Assembly (NCBI GenBank): GCA_945859605.1
Contig: OX243811.1
Coordinates: 61,508,445-61,572,444, forward strand
DNA length: 64,000 bases
Reading direction: 5' to 3'
Source: Lumbricus rubellus
Lineage: Eukaryota; Annelida; Clitellata; Crassiclitellata; Lumbricidae
Both the position numbers and the translations under genes were made by a program. Below, one piece after another: positions 34,709-45,800 of the stretch. Below the pieces are notes generated by a model. The model saw nothing but the letters and a program-made list of their open reading frames with translations. It had not been told where the DNA came from and did no database searches. The first letter of the stretch is position 1. Each line of letters begins with the position of its first letter.

Positions 34709-36252
34709 TGATATGAAGTCTAGAGAGAACGTTGAACATCTTTCATTTGAATAAGGAAATATCACTTTGAAAAATGTCCCACACACTCCATGCCTAATAT
34801 TATGGCCTACAAGTACAGTACGGATGTTGTGTTCTATTTGTCTCATTCCTCATAAGTAATTGGCTTTTTTCTGATAGGGCTAGATTGCCATATCAACGTT
34901 ACATCTAGGTCTGCAGCAGTCATGAGTATGTTTTCTCATATATCGTGTTCTTATTTTGTGCTACCATTATTTGCGTTAAAATAAAATTGATATGTGGGCC
35001 GATGTCTGTCGAGTGGCTGTGAGGGAGTATCTACCTTATGAGCGAACTCTTTGTTTTATTACAGTACTCAGTGAATATAAATCTTGTTTATTTGCTAATT
35101 CGATATTTGATGACGCTACAAAGCACGTGTTTGTCTCCCTTTGTTGTTTCTTGATCCCTGTCATTTGCTGCTGCTGCTGTTGTTGGGCACGTGTGTTTGG
35201 GTAAACAATTAGGATTCTCTCTAACTCTCTGACCTATTGTCAGGCAATTCTGGGCTAAAGCGCTGAGGCTATATGCTTCGTATTCTGCTAAGAAAATTGG
35301 TCCCACTGGAGTTCCTGTTTGGATAGGTGCGTGTAAGGATGGGTGGATCGATAGAAGGATGGATGGATGGATAGATCCATACACAATTACACATGCGTGT
35401 GACTGTGTGTGTGCTTTTGCGTATGTGTATTGTGTCATATCTTGTGGTGGTTTGTATGATAATGCACATGTGTGCAGGTCTGATGTGTGATGTATTATGA
35501 ATTTATGTATAAAATTATTCCATGTACATAATGTATGTTTTTTATGCATATTTGTGACACTCTACTCGTCAGATTATCCCCCAGTCGACCAACTACTATG
35601 TAGAATAATTAAGGTATTGGTGTTTGATTTGAAACTTGTAAGATATCATTGAAAAGAAGCAGTATTGTGGGACAGGTTTCTGTCTGTCAGCTTGCAATTA
35701 GCAGCAGACGAGGCGACCCAAAATGTAGACATCAGTTTTTGTTTACCAACGGACAAGAATTTAAAGGCAGATATTTTTCAGTGCAAAAGTTAGGACACTT
35801 TCACTACTTTAACAATTTTTTAGATGGAATTTTTATTTGATCGGTCGCCCATACACTACACATTGCTACATTACTAAAGTGCTATGGCTGAAACATTAGT
35901 TTTTAAAAGTCTTCTGCCATTTCATGTTATTGATCCTAAATCCCTGGTGAAATCCGTTAATGCCTTTTGCGTCGCTTAGTCACTAGTTTTCGCTGACTAT
36001 GCCAGACTGCAGTGCAACTACCTTTAATAAGCTTACTCCTAATTGTGGTGTCTAAGGCTAGCTCGCTCCGCGGGACTCGAGCGCCGTCTAACGGTGTCTC
36101 GTCGTCGCTGGCTAGGTCCGCCCAGCCGTCCGTCCGTTCGTCTGTCCGTCCTTTCGTCCGTCCACCCGCAGTCGTCAATTTTGTCGTGGCCTAGCCAAAT
36201 GGCTTGTTGAGGTGTGTCTATATGCGTTAGACATTTCTTTGGTTTGTATTAT
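34709..36252. other. No gene recognised; GTCC-rich tract
   Basis: Unassigned sequence. GTCCGTCC/TCGTCCGT repeats occur at ~36115-36170. A short GGAT tract lies near 35340-35370. Confidence 0.4.
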
Positions 36253-36400
36253 TGAATAGCTGGGGTTCTCGGTGTTGCCCATGAATTTACGATTTCCCCC
36301 CTCCCCCGCCCGTAGGGTGAGGACGGGGGTGGTTTTGGCAACACTCTGTCTAGCGAGTAGGTTTGAGGTGGATATAGGTACGAAGCTGTAGCCGTCCCGG
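36253..36400. repeat. Single fragment related to the 190-1690 array
   Basis: AGCTGGGGTTCTCGGTGTTG followed by CCC-rich sequence and CAACACTCTGTCTAG mirrors the opening and the CCC-rich/price-of-unit layout of the array at 190-1690 (AGCTGGGATACCCGGCGATG). Similarity is partial. Confidence 0.5.
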
Positions 36401-37521
36401 AATATTTTTACTTTTCGTCCCCTTTACATTATTAATTTGTTATAATGTTTATTTTGAAGATATGAAGGTTGATCAAATTTGACATCCGTGATTAGACTTT
36501 CCGTTAGCAGCAATGATTTGTCTTGGGACTAATGTCATGGTATAGCGTCACGCATCAGTGGACATGCTGATGCACTTTCTCCTGCACAACCTTTCGAGAA
36601 ACTCTCCTGAGGCACAGCTGGCTTCAGTCACTCGACTAGTGTTTCCATACCTATTTGCTCTTGTTGCTGTATCCTGTATAATGAGACTGTATACATGTAT
36701 ATATGTATCAAGGCTGATTAGTATCACCCTCCTTCTGTATCGACGCTTGGGACTGGCACTGCCAAAGTATGAGCAGTGGCCGAGTTCAAACCTATTTTTA
36801 AGGCAAACCTAAAATATTTTGAGTTGTAGCAACCTTTTGTAGTAGCCAAGTAACCTGCGACCACCCTCTCGGCATTTTTGCTTAGGAAGGCACTCACAAT
36901 AGGCCCTAGGGAAATAAAAAAGTTAGCCACAGCACGAGAAATACATTAAAGTGGATTTCTAAGTACGGTCTACATGACATTGTACTTAAGCAGTTTTTCA
37001 GGAAAAGCGCACGACACACTGAAGAATCGTTCTTCATTTTTCAAGAATTCGTGCTGTCAATTATTGGTGCCATAAAAGGAGTTTTTAAAACGTAATCAAA
37101 AGCCAAGCGTGGGGCACCAGCTTTTTCACGAGCGCTGCAGTGTGTCAAAAGAGTTGTTCATAAAAGCTGTCGTCCAAAGATTAGAATAGATTTGATTAAG
37201 TTGCATCTTCGGTGCCCTGCAGTTCTCCTAACTTATTTTAAGAATTGTGTTTGTGTTTATACCGATGGCAATATTACTATCGAGAGCTAATTGCGTCTCG
37301 GACGCTGTGTTCTTTTTCTGCGTCTGCACTGTAAGCAACATCGTATGAATACTAAAAACTGTCTTTATTGCCTGATTTCGTAAGCATAGCAGGGAGCCGT
37401 CCTTTCCCAGGGGGTGGTGGATTGGAATTAAAATTTCAGCGCTGGGGACATTCACCTGTAGCTGTGTGTGCCGTGCTGTGGCATATTGCTCATGACTGAA
37501 ATGGATTGCTCTGTATGTGTG
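36401..37521. other. No gene recognised
   Basis: Near 37098-37160 a block with GGGGCACCAGCTTTTTCACG and AGCGCTGCAG resembles blocks near 60060 and 26350, an unnamed dispersed repeat. No coding signal was seen. Confidence 0.4.
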
Positions 37522-37529
37522 CTGGCAGT

Positions 37530-37675
37530 CAGTATGAGAATTGTGGAAAAATAACTGGGGGGGTTGGCCTATGATAAACTTATAATTAGGGTATGAAAAA
37601 CATACTTTAACATGGGGCTCTAAAAAAGACTGGGGGGGTTGAACCCCCCCAACCCCCCCGGCAATTCTCACCCTG
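37530..37675. mobile_element. Short hAT-type MITE, 146 bp
   Basis: Left end CAGTATGAGAATTG, right end complement of CAGGGTGAGAATTG. The 8-bp duplication CTGGCAGT is at 37522-37529 and 37676-37683. GGGGGGGTT runs lie at both sides of the interior. Confidence 0.93.
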
Positions 37676-37972
37676 CTGGCAGTCTGGGAGCATCTATGAT
37701 TGACGGCAGAGGCTGGGTGTCTGAGGACATGACGGGCAGTCGGCGGGGGTGGGGGGAAGGGATATGATGGGCGATCGGCGGGGGTGGGGGAGGGGCATGA
37801 CGGGCAATCGGGGATTCCTAGATACTACCCCATCTGTCACCAGGCAATAAGATTTGATGGGAGGTAATTGGGAATCTTGGTGATCATGCCATTTCGCTGC
37901 CCGTCGTTCGGCCAGGATATTGGCTTTTGGAATTCTGCTGAAAAGCTTTCTATGTGATTGTGGATATATATA

Positions 37973-38921
37973 CACTGTGTCCGGAAAAAAAGGGACCCAT
38001 TTTGTAAATTTGAAAATAAATAGTAAATATTAATCGATTTTCACAATTCAAAGACCGTTTTTATCCTAACATAATTATCTAACAATTGCGAAAATATAAA
38101 ATTTCCAGTCCAAATAATGACGTCATGATGACGTCATTTGCACAAAAAGTCAAATTTAAGAGATAAATGCGCAAAATCATCAAAAATTTAATATTTTCAT
38201 GATGTAATTTATCAATAATAAAGTAAGTTTAATTTTAGTTTTATATCTGAATTAATTTGTGGTCAAAGTGTACACCTTTGGCCTCAGCGTAAGCTTCAGA
38301 ACGGTCGCGCTAATAGCCAACAGCAGCATCGATAACCAGCGTATCAAAATCCTCCCCAGCAGGCATTAACAATTCGCTCACGGAGTTCTTCAATGTCTCT
38401 TATCCTTGTCTTGTAACCATCTCCTGCAATAGTCTCCACGTTTTATGATCAACTTGATTTAAGCTCGGTCCGTTGGGCGGCCAAAGATTATAAGAGGAAT
38501 GAAATCCGGAGTCTCCTTAGTCAACAGTTCAGCAGTTTAACGAATTCAGTGAGCTGGGACGCCATCTTGTTGAATTGTTTATTAATCCGAGTATTCGCGG
38601 ATATCAGACATCAATTTTATATGGAGGAGACAATTCCTGTAATGAGTTGCATTTATTTTTTACTCCTGGTTCTGTTAAATGGATTTCCGTTTCACCAAGA
38701 GCCAATATACCAGCCGAAATCATGCATGACTAGCCGCTAAATGAACTTTAGTGCAAATGACGTCATTCTGACGTCATCATTGTGACTGGGACTTTTATAT
38801 TTTCACCAGTATTAGATAAATATGTGAGGATTAAAATGCTTTTTGAATTGTAAAAATCGATGAATATTTACTAATTATTTTTATATTTAGAAAATGGGTC
38901 CCTTTTTTTCCGGACACAGTG
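37973..38921. mobile_element. Decayed Tc1/mariner-type element, 949 bp, TA target
   Basis: The ends are the perfect inverted repeat CACTGTGTCCGGAAAAAAAG, flanked by TA. The inverted similarity continues imperfectly for about 180 bp and includes TGACGTCA palindromes at ~38118-38142 and ~38757-38782. The interior carries a broken transposase on the minus strand. Confidence 0.92.
38240..38490 (-). pseudogene. Broken Tc1/mariner (IS630-type) transposase, C-terminal part
   Basis: The minus strand reads LWPPNGPSLNQVDHKTW, corresponding to the W-P-P-N-S-P-D-L-N block around the third catalytic acidic residue of mariner-type DDE/D transposases. It is followed by a RDIEELRERIVNACW-like segment and, in a shifted frame after a stop, by AYAEAKGVHFDHKL, the usual C-terminal block. 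At least one stop and one frame change separate these parts. The N-terminal DNA-binding domain and first catalytic Asp were not found. It is non-functional. Confidence 0.75.
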
Positions 38922-38934
38922 TATATACCCTATA

Positions 38935-39485
38935 TGTGGGTATCTATGTGGATATCTATGCAGATTTCTATGTGAATATCTATTCAGATATCTATGTGGA
39001 TATCTGAATAGATATTTGTGGGGCGCGGTGGTCTAGTGGTGGCGTCGTTGCCTTGGAGCCGGAAGGTCCGAGGTTCGAATCCACCTCCCCGCGTAAGGAC
39101 CTTGGGCAAGTCCTTCACTTACAATTGCTCAGCGCTTCGGCGTGAAACTCCGATGCAGTGTCCGCTCTGCATCGGGAGCGCCTCTGAGTAGAAAGAGAGC
39201 TTGAAGGGGCGCTATAACAAGTGCACATACATACATCTATGTGGATATGCGGATATCTATGCAGATATCTATGTGGATATCTATGCGGATATCTATGTGG
39301 ATATCTATGTGGATATCTATGCGGATATCTATGTGGATATCTATGTGAATATCTATGTGGATATCTATGCGGATAAATATCTATGTGGATATCTATGCAG
39401 ATATCTATGTGGATATCTATGTAGATATCTATGCAGATATCTATGCGGATATCTATGCGGATATCTATGTGGATATCTACGTGGA
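38935..39485. repeat. 12-bp minisatellite (TATCTATGTGGA) split by a SINE
   Basis: TATCTATGTGGA and TATCTATGCGGA alternate at 38935-39015 and 39233-39485 with few other variants. Frames through it encode only repeat peptides (DIYVDIYA). Confidence 0.96.
39021..39222 (+). mobile_element. tRNA-derived SINE, well preserved
   Basis: The head resembles a tRNA gene: GGGCGCGGTGGTCTAGTGG contains an A-box-like motif and GGTTCGAATCC is a perfect B box, so RNA polymerase III could transcribe it. The body continues with ACCTTGGGCAAGTCCTTCAC, GCGCTTCGGCGTGAAACTCC and GATGCAGTG, and ends near GGGGCGCTATAACAAG. It is inserted within the 12-bp minisatellite. The anticodon arm does not form an obvious functional tRNA. 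Confidence 0.9.
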
Positions 39486-40138
39486 GTTCTATGTAGGTAC
39501 AACTTGCATATTTCTAAAACTCTGTCTGAAGTTGTAGTTCCTCGAATAATACTAATTAGTTACTTCTATGTTGCTGATGTCTAATGCACAATGCCTCAAC
39601 CAATGCCTCACAACAACCAAGCCCATAATCATTTCAATATATAAATAGACGACCAGTCCTTTGAGATCGTGGATAGGCAGCACCCTTAATAACACAGTAC
39701 TAGTAGCACTCTTACACCAGACCGAAATCTCGAGAGTCATTTTCATCATACTTCTGACAGAATGATTTGCTTAAAACTGGCTCTTTGTCAAGTGCTCCCA
39801 AATTGTGCTCTAATGCACTGTACTCTCACCTTATGGTGCATGTCGATTTCAGAAGCCTATTGACGACTCTTTTATGTTGGAACATGTGGTCAAAGATTGT
39901 TGGGATGGGTTGAATGATTTCATGAGTATGCCATACTTTGATGTATGATGCTACTTCTGCCATTTCTTATAAGCTCATCAATGGACTACATATTTCCGTT
40001 TGCAAACTCAGAAATTCAGTTTTATTGTTTTATGGGGGGGGGTCATTTAAAGGCTTCGAGAACATTAAACTATGTATGTACATTGTACAATTGTACATGT
40101 GTATTTATGTTTGCATATATGTGTGCATACAATACATG
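39486..40138. other. No feature recognised
   Basis: Non-repetitive sequence without coding motif. Confidence 0.4.
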
Positions 40139-40345
40139 TGGTCAGTCACATTGGCCAGTCAATTTGGTCGGTCACATTGGTCGGTCACATTGGTCAGTCA
40201 CATTTGCCAGTCAGTTTGATCTGACACATTTGCCAGTCAGTTTGATCTGACACATTTGCCAGTCAGTTTGATCTGACACATTGGCCAGTCAGTTTGATCT
40301 GACACATTGGCCAGTCAGTTTGGTCACTGGTCAATCATGTTGACA
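40139..40345. repeat. ~30-bp minisatellite (GCCAGTCAGTTTGATCTGACACATT)
   Basis: TTGCCAGTCAGTTTGATCTG recurs about every 30 bp at ~40205-40320. It is preceded by a shorter CACATTGGTCGGT-type unit. Confidence 0.93.
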
Positions 40346-40447
40346 TGTCACATTGGTAAGTCACATTGGTCATTCAGTTCTGTTGTTGGTGCTGGTTGTC
40401 TGTTGTTCAGTTGCCATGACTCCATCAGAACTTCAATAAACCTCAAC

Positions 40448-41345
40448 TTTCACCGTGCCTTTTCAACATTTTAGCTGAACAAGTAATGAGAAAAGCCTTG
40501 GAAGGATTCACCGGCGGATTCAGAATCGGGGGTAAAACCATTAACAACCTAAGATACGCGGACGACATTGTGTTACTGACTACATCACCAGAGGAGCTGC
40601 AAGAATTGGTGGACAGAATTGAGAGATCTGCAAACGAGTATAGCATGAAGATTAATGCTGCAAAGACAAAGGTCATGACAAATATGGACACGTTGTTGGA
40701 TATAAGAGTAATCAACGGTAGTTTAGAACAGGTAGACTCCTTTGTATATCTGGGAAGTAGAATAACGAAAGATGCAGAATGTAATGTAGAAGTAAAGTCA
40801 AGGTTAGCCATGGGTACATCAGTCATGATTAAGTTGACAAAGGTTTGGAAGAACAAGGCAATCAGCTCCAAGACAAAGATACGACTGATGAGAGCCTTAG
40901 TGTGGCCAGTGGCAACATACGGTTGTGAGACGTGGACTCTTAAGAAGGAGGAGGAAAGACTTATACAGGCTTTCGAAAACAAATGCATCAGGAAACTACT
41001 ACGTATTTCATGGACAGAAATGTTGACTAATGAACGAGTTTACAAATTAGCAGGGACAAAAAGCGAGTTATTAGGTCATGTCAAAACCCGGAAATTACGT
41101 TACTTCGGTCACATCCTGCGACAGCCGGACAATATTGAAAATAGTGTCATGACGGGATTAGTGCAGGGTGTTCGCGGTCGTGGTAGACCTAGAATATGCT
41201 GGCTTGATAACATCACGCTGTGGACCGGTTTATCAGGAGCGGCGCTATTGCGGACTGTAAATGATAGATATTGCTGGAGTACTTTGGTCCACTCATGTAG
41301 CCAACCGTCGCGCAGCGACGTCGGCGTATTGACATGACATGACAA
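40448..41345 (+). mobile_element. 5'-truncated RTE-like LINE with (TGACA)n tail
   Basis: LINE homology opens near 40455 (LFNILAEQ, just before the first ATG), runs through the open frame and stops within 10 bp of the TGA codon in TTGACATGACATGACA. A very short 3' UTR with a small tandem tail is characteristic of RTE-clade LINEs. Confidence 0.85.
40486..41337 (+). CDS. RTE-like LINE reverse transcriptase, C-terminal fragment (283 aa)
   Basis: This is the C-terminal third of a LINE polyprotein that would copy the element's RNA into the genome. The catalytic YADD is at residues 24-27. It is followed by the typical MKINAAKTKVM segment (~55), YLGSRIT (~90), YGCETWTL (~145), RKLLRISW (~165), LRYFGHILRQ (~205) and GRGRPRICWLDN (~230). 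Residues before YADD, including the upstream RT motifs and the endonuclease, are missing through 5' truncation. The ATG at 40486 is an internal methionine, not the original start; the frame continues upstream to ~40450. There is no internal stop. It is often misannotated as a host gene in animal genomes because of its intact frame. Confidence 0.9.
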   Translation: MRKALEGFTGGFRIGGKTINNLRYADDIVLLTTSPEELQELVDRIERSANEYSMKINAAKTKVMTNMDTLLDIRVINGSLEQVDSFVYLGSRITKDAECNVEVKSRLAMGTSVMIKLTKVWKNKAISSKTKIRLMRALVWPVATYGCETWTLKKEEERLIQAFENKCIRKLLRISWTEMLTNERVYKLAGTKSELLGHVKTRKLRYFGHILRQPDNIENSVMTGLVQGVRGRGRPRICWLDNITLWTGLSGAALLRTVNDRYCWSTLVHSCSQPSRSDVGVLT

Positions 41346-42157
41346 TCGCTTTTGCAATTACTGCCGAACTGCAAATGTCGTCCAGCTTAACCCTTGTCTT
41401 TCCATCGGAGGAGAAGCGATCGGATCTCTCGTCTGATTTTGATTAAATCGAAATTCTCTTCTCTTTGTCACATGAATTCATCCTCCTCCTCTTGCAGATC
41501 AGATCAATCTCAAATTGGACAGAGATTTTTTTGTTGATTTTGATTGATCAATGCTGATTTGAGATAAATATTATTTTTCGAGATTTTTAGTTGCACTGTC
41601 TCTGATATTGCTAGCATAGGATTCCCTAGTGTTCAAATCGTTCATGAGAAATTGTGCTTTTTAATCATGCAAGTTCCATGGAAGAGGTTTTTTCATCTAT
41701 TCTGTTGAAAAGATACGTATGCAATTATTATCCTGTGCATACACACAGTATAGCTCGCTATGTCACATATGAATTACATACTCAGTTGTATTGCTGAATT
41801 CTGCAAGGCAAATAGAGCTGAGGACACACATGTACCGTAGTAGAACACTGTCCTGTCCTATCGAAGATGTGAGTAACTGTGACTTTAATTTACAGCATGC
41901 CAAACACTGGCCTGCCTTGATATGTGAGTCTGTGTTTGGTGACCCTCAGCAATCCCTGAATATCAATTTTTTTATAAACTTGCTCTATTTGCCCATTTTT
42001 TAAAATATATCATAGAACAGAACAGAATATGCTTTACTAGTTGACCAATTGCATTACGGTTGTTTATGATTATACTACCTGATTCCTTCCTTCCTTCCTT
42101 CCTGCCTATATAGGCTCATCTTCATTTAAGATGTAACTAAGTATAGTTATACTTTCA
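41346..42157. other. No gene recognised; (TTCC)n
   Basis: A short (TTCC)n tract lies at ~42085-42103. The rest is unassigned. Confidence 0.4.
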
Positions 42158-42229
42158 TTGTTTTCTTGTTTTCTGGTTGCAATAAAGTGAATTGTATTGT
42201 ATTGTATTGTATTGTATTGTATTGTATAG
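42158..42229 (+). mobile_element. 3' stub of CR1/Jockey-like LINE with (ATTGT)n tail
   Basis: TTTTCTGGTTGCAATAAAGT followed by GAATTG and then (TATTG)n is the plus-strand form of the 3' end seen at 3239-3290 and 8751-8790. Sequence from ~42012 may be part of its 3' UTR. Confidence 0.8.
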
Positions 42230-42234
42230 TGCTA

Positions 42235-42375
42235 CTTCATAAGTGGCCAGTCCACATACATGTATATTGTATAACCACTTCATAGGTGGCAAGTCAAGTC
42301 CACATATAACCACTTCATAGGTGGCAAGTTCACATATTATAACCACTTCATAATTGTCCAGTCCACATAATACAA
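42235..42375. repeat. ~38-bp imperfect tandem repeat (ACCACTTCATAGGTGGCAAG)
   Basis: ACTTCATA recurs near 42233, 42274, 42307 and 42345, each followed by a CCACAT-type block. Confidence 0.85.
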
Positions 42376-43902
42376 CCACTTGCAATACCTGGCTGGTTCA
42401 TCATCTTATGTCATCCTATTCTCCATGCAAACTTAGAAGACGTATGCTGCTGCTGCTGCAGGTGAGAACTAATACTGGTGCAGCTTTTCTTCAAGCAGAC
42501 TATCGGGTTTCAGATCATCTTGGCTTTCATCATTTGTCATTAATTGATTTGCCCAAGATCAACCAGCCCAACGGTACAAGTATCGGAAGACTATATATAG
42601 CTGCACACGTGCGACCCTGACCAGCTGCACACCTTGAGATTGCAGGTGTATAATACTGTAAATCGACATGTGTTGTAGTTCTATGGAAAATCTCTGCCTT
42701 TTGTGATTACAGTTGAATATTTATAACGCACAACTCAAGATAGCGACTTGGCTAGAATTGCTGCCTGCGTTAAAAAAACTTGTGCTATGTAAAATGCCAT
42801 TAAAAACTGATTATATAAGTTGGCAATATGATGTCTTTGAGCTCCTTATCCACCGTCATCACATATTCGATCTGTTCTCAATGCTACTGCTTGATCGATT
42901 GAAATATTCCTCTATATCATCGTTCGTGGTCAACCATCTGAATGGCTTTTTCTCTCTGCCCACATCCAATTTAAAGTCCTTGTCTTGGTCCTCCAGTCCA
43001 AATTGGACCTTGCACCAAAATATCTAATTCATTTTCCTCTTTCTGTATTATCACCATTGGCCTAGAGCTCTGATCTCAGAACCGTTTTGAACTACCCGGT
43101 ATTTGTCACATGCATGAGTTTATACCACTATAGCTTGATCACTGAACCATTCATATGGAATGACCCTTCCTCCGCTGCCTTGGACTCTCTGGATTGTTGT
43201 CTACATCTCTCTCTTAAAACATTTTTTTCACTCAAGGTTCTCGCATTGGTTGCACTACTGAATGGCCACGTCTGCATGTGAGCTGCAAAATAGAAATTAC
43301 TACCGGTAATCACACTATATAATTACATCAGTGTTTGCAAATGCGAGCCTCTAATTTCTGCTCGTGATCCACAGTGGCTATAAATTATGGCCATATCTGT
43401 GCGTGCTTTCCTTACAGTTCTTTTCTCGCTGCAATTTGTCAAACGTGTGCTGTAGAAATTTTTCCCGGCGAAACGACCATGATATCTTCAAGAGTAACGG
43501 CTGTGAAGCAAAGAAAAAACACGAGCTGCAGGTCGTTCTGTTCTAACATTATCCAGCAGAAAACGGTGCATGATGTGATCGTGATCTACTCGTATTAGCA
43601 GACTGTCTGTCGCCTCTGGTGCTGTTCACATCTTCCCTTTTCAAACGTTCTGCTCCTCTACGATGGTCGTCTATTCGCTGCACAATGAATATGTCAACCA
43701 ATGCTTGTGCATTTGAAACTGCCAGACGCCGCACTCTATGCATGGGCTCATTTAACCCCTTCGCTGCGACAGCTTTTAATCCCGTAGGCGGCATAATAAT
43801 ATACATATATTATGTATAATATCCTAGTACTAATAATTCTACCTTATTGTTAGACCTATATATCCGCACCTACAAACGTCTTGGGAAGCACATGGAAATA
43901 TA
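42376..43902. other. No gene recognised
   Basis: Non-repetitive sequence with short ORFs and no domain I know. Confidence 0.4.
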
Positions 43903-45111
43903 GGGTGTCTCGATAGGTCGTGAACGATTTTGAATGCAGACAAACATATGTTATACACAATATAATATGGAAAGTTTTATACTGGCGGATAGGTTATTCA
44001 AATGAAAATGTTAATATACACAAATTATATCACTAGCTCACTTAATAAAGTTGTAGCGCCTATATCCGTGACGTCATCAAATTCGTGCCAAAAAACGTCA
44101 AGTTAAGCCGCAAACAATATTGTACGACCCTCATTGTTAATCCACACATAATTAATTAATACAGATTATCATTTAGCATTTAATAATGTTTCCTTTACTC
44201 TTTATTACAACCTCAAGTCGATTAGTCATCGAGCAAATAGATTTTTCAGAGTTATCAGAGGTAGGATATAGGCCTATCGATGTCCATGCCTTACGAAGCC
44301 GACGTTTTAAGGTGTTCACTGTCTGGGGTTCGGGTTTGGCATAAACAGTTGGATTAACAAAACCTCATATCATTCCAAATAAAACTTCGGTCACTTCGAC
44401 TTATTACATCAATGAGATACAGGAGAAAGAGGTCAAACCCGCATTCCAGCGAAGGGCAGTAGCCTATGCGCTCAGTTCACAGCCACAAAAATGTTTCGTA
44501 ATAACGGCGAAGGATTATTTCAACAAGACGGTGCACGTGCACACACATCAAAGGCCTCGGTCGAATGGTTGAACAAGAATATCAATGGATAGCCTACATC
44601 TCACCGAAGGAATGGCCTCCTAATTCGCCGGATTTGTCACCAATGGAAAATGTTTGGAGTATTATGGTGGCAACAGTACTGTTTATGCCCATACCGAACC
44701 CCAAACGACCTTAAAACGTCGGCTTTGTAAGGCATGGACATCAATAGGCCTACCATTGACAACTCTGAAAAATCTATTTGCTCGATGACTAATCGACTTG
44801 AGGTTGTATTAAAGAGTAAAGGAAACCTTATTAAATACTAAATGATAATTTGTATTAATTAATTATGTGTGGATTAACAATGATGGTCGTACAATATTGT
44901 TTGCGGCTTAACTGGACGTTTTTTGGCACGAATTTGATGACGTCACGGATATTGGCGCTACAATTTTATTAAGTGAGCTAGTGATCTAATTTTTTTATAT
45001 TAACATTTTCATTTGAATAACCTATCCGCCAGTATAAAACTTTCCACATTATATTGTGTATAGCATATATTTGTCTGCATTCAAAATCGTTCACGACCTA
45101 TCGAGACACCC
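43903..45111. mobile_element. Foldback Tc1/mariner-type element, 1209 bp, ~440-bp inverted arms
   Basis: The ends are GGGTGTCTCGATAGGTCGTG in inverted orientation, flanked by TA within TATA on both sides. Inverted similarity runs from each end to ATAAACAGT at 44341-44349 on the left and its complement at 44678-44686 on the right, so about three quarters of the element is stem. The right arm is the transposase 3' region and the left arm is a reverse copy of it. TGACGTCA occurs once in each arm (~44071 and ~44939). Confidence 0.93.
44490..44800 (+). pseudogene. Broken Tc1/mariner transposase, catalytic C-terminal part
   Basis: The plus strand reads FQQDGARAHTSKASVEWL, the block holding the second catalytic Asp of Tc1/mariner transposases. 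After a stop and a frame change it reads WPPNSPDLSPMENVWSIM, which holds the third catalytic acidic region. A LKRRLCKAW-like stretch follows in another frame. Frameshifts and stops separate the blocks. The first catalytic Asp and the DNA-binding domain are absent, so no active enzyme can be made. Confidence 0.85.
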
Positions 45112-45115
45112 TATA

Positions 45116-45294
45116 ATTAGACACGGATCGACCTTGAACCAGAACTGATCTGACCTTGAGCTTGACCTGATATGACCTCTAGGATTGAATAGTCAGGAAT
45201 TATATTTATTACTTTTGCTGTGCGATAACGCGATTGCATTTACTGTGCGCAGTAGACGCCGACATCAATACACTAACTGTGGAACCCTAACCTA
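45116..45294. other. No feature recognised
   Basis: Short GACCTTGAAC/GACCTTGAGC repeats near 45130-45175, otherwise unassigned. Confidence 0.4.
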
Positions 45295-45800
45295 TTGTAC
45301 CGTAAATTTCGAGTTCCCTCTAGATTTTATGCCCCCCCCCCCTTTCGCCCCTAATCTCGCCTTACCCCACAACCTGCCTCAGCCCAACACCATATCGCCA
45401 AAACCAGTCCCAACCATCCTCACCTCCTCCAAGGCAAACTTCGGATATTTGTATGCGTTGTAGGCTACGGTAAATTTCGATTTTTTTCTCAATTCCTCCC
45501 CCCCCCCCACCTCGACCCATTCCCAAAATCTGCCTCACCCGGTCACCCCACCACGAATCCGCGAAAAAGTCACCCAAACCATCTCCACTTCTCTATTGCA
45601 AATATCGGTTATTCGCCTGTGATACCATTCGTTTTACGGTAAATTTCGGTTTTTGCCCCTCCCCCGACCTAGTCTCCCACCCCACTCCATTGTCTGACCC
45701 TCAACCAAACACCAATCCGACCCACTCTGAGTACCGGTAAACCCCTCTTTCGTGAATTTTTCGCCTGCGGTGTTCTACATTGCACGGTGAATTTCGGTAT
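45295..45800. repeat. ~168-bp tandem repeat, 3 copies
   Basis: CGGTAAATTTCG (with variants) begins near 45300, 45468, 45636 and 45783. Each is followed by a poly-C stretch, CCCAACC/ACCCCAC-rich sequence, and TTCGCCTG or TTTGTATGCG before the next unit. Copies have diverged. Confidence 0.88.

Noticed and set aside
37228..37671. 147-codon minus-strand ORF
   Set aside because: Its start lies inside the hAT-type MITE at 37530-37675 and the rest has no recognised domain; probably chance.
39021..39095. Functional tRNA gene
   Set aside because: A- and B-box motifs are present, but the body continues as a SINE and no proper cloverleaf with anticodon arm is evident.
40443..40988. 181-codon minus-strand ORF
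   Set aside because: It is antisense to the RTE-like reverse transcriptase and has no recognised domain.
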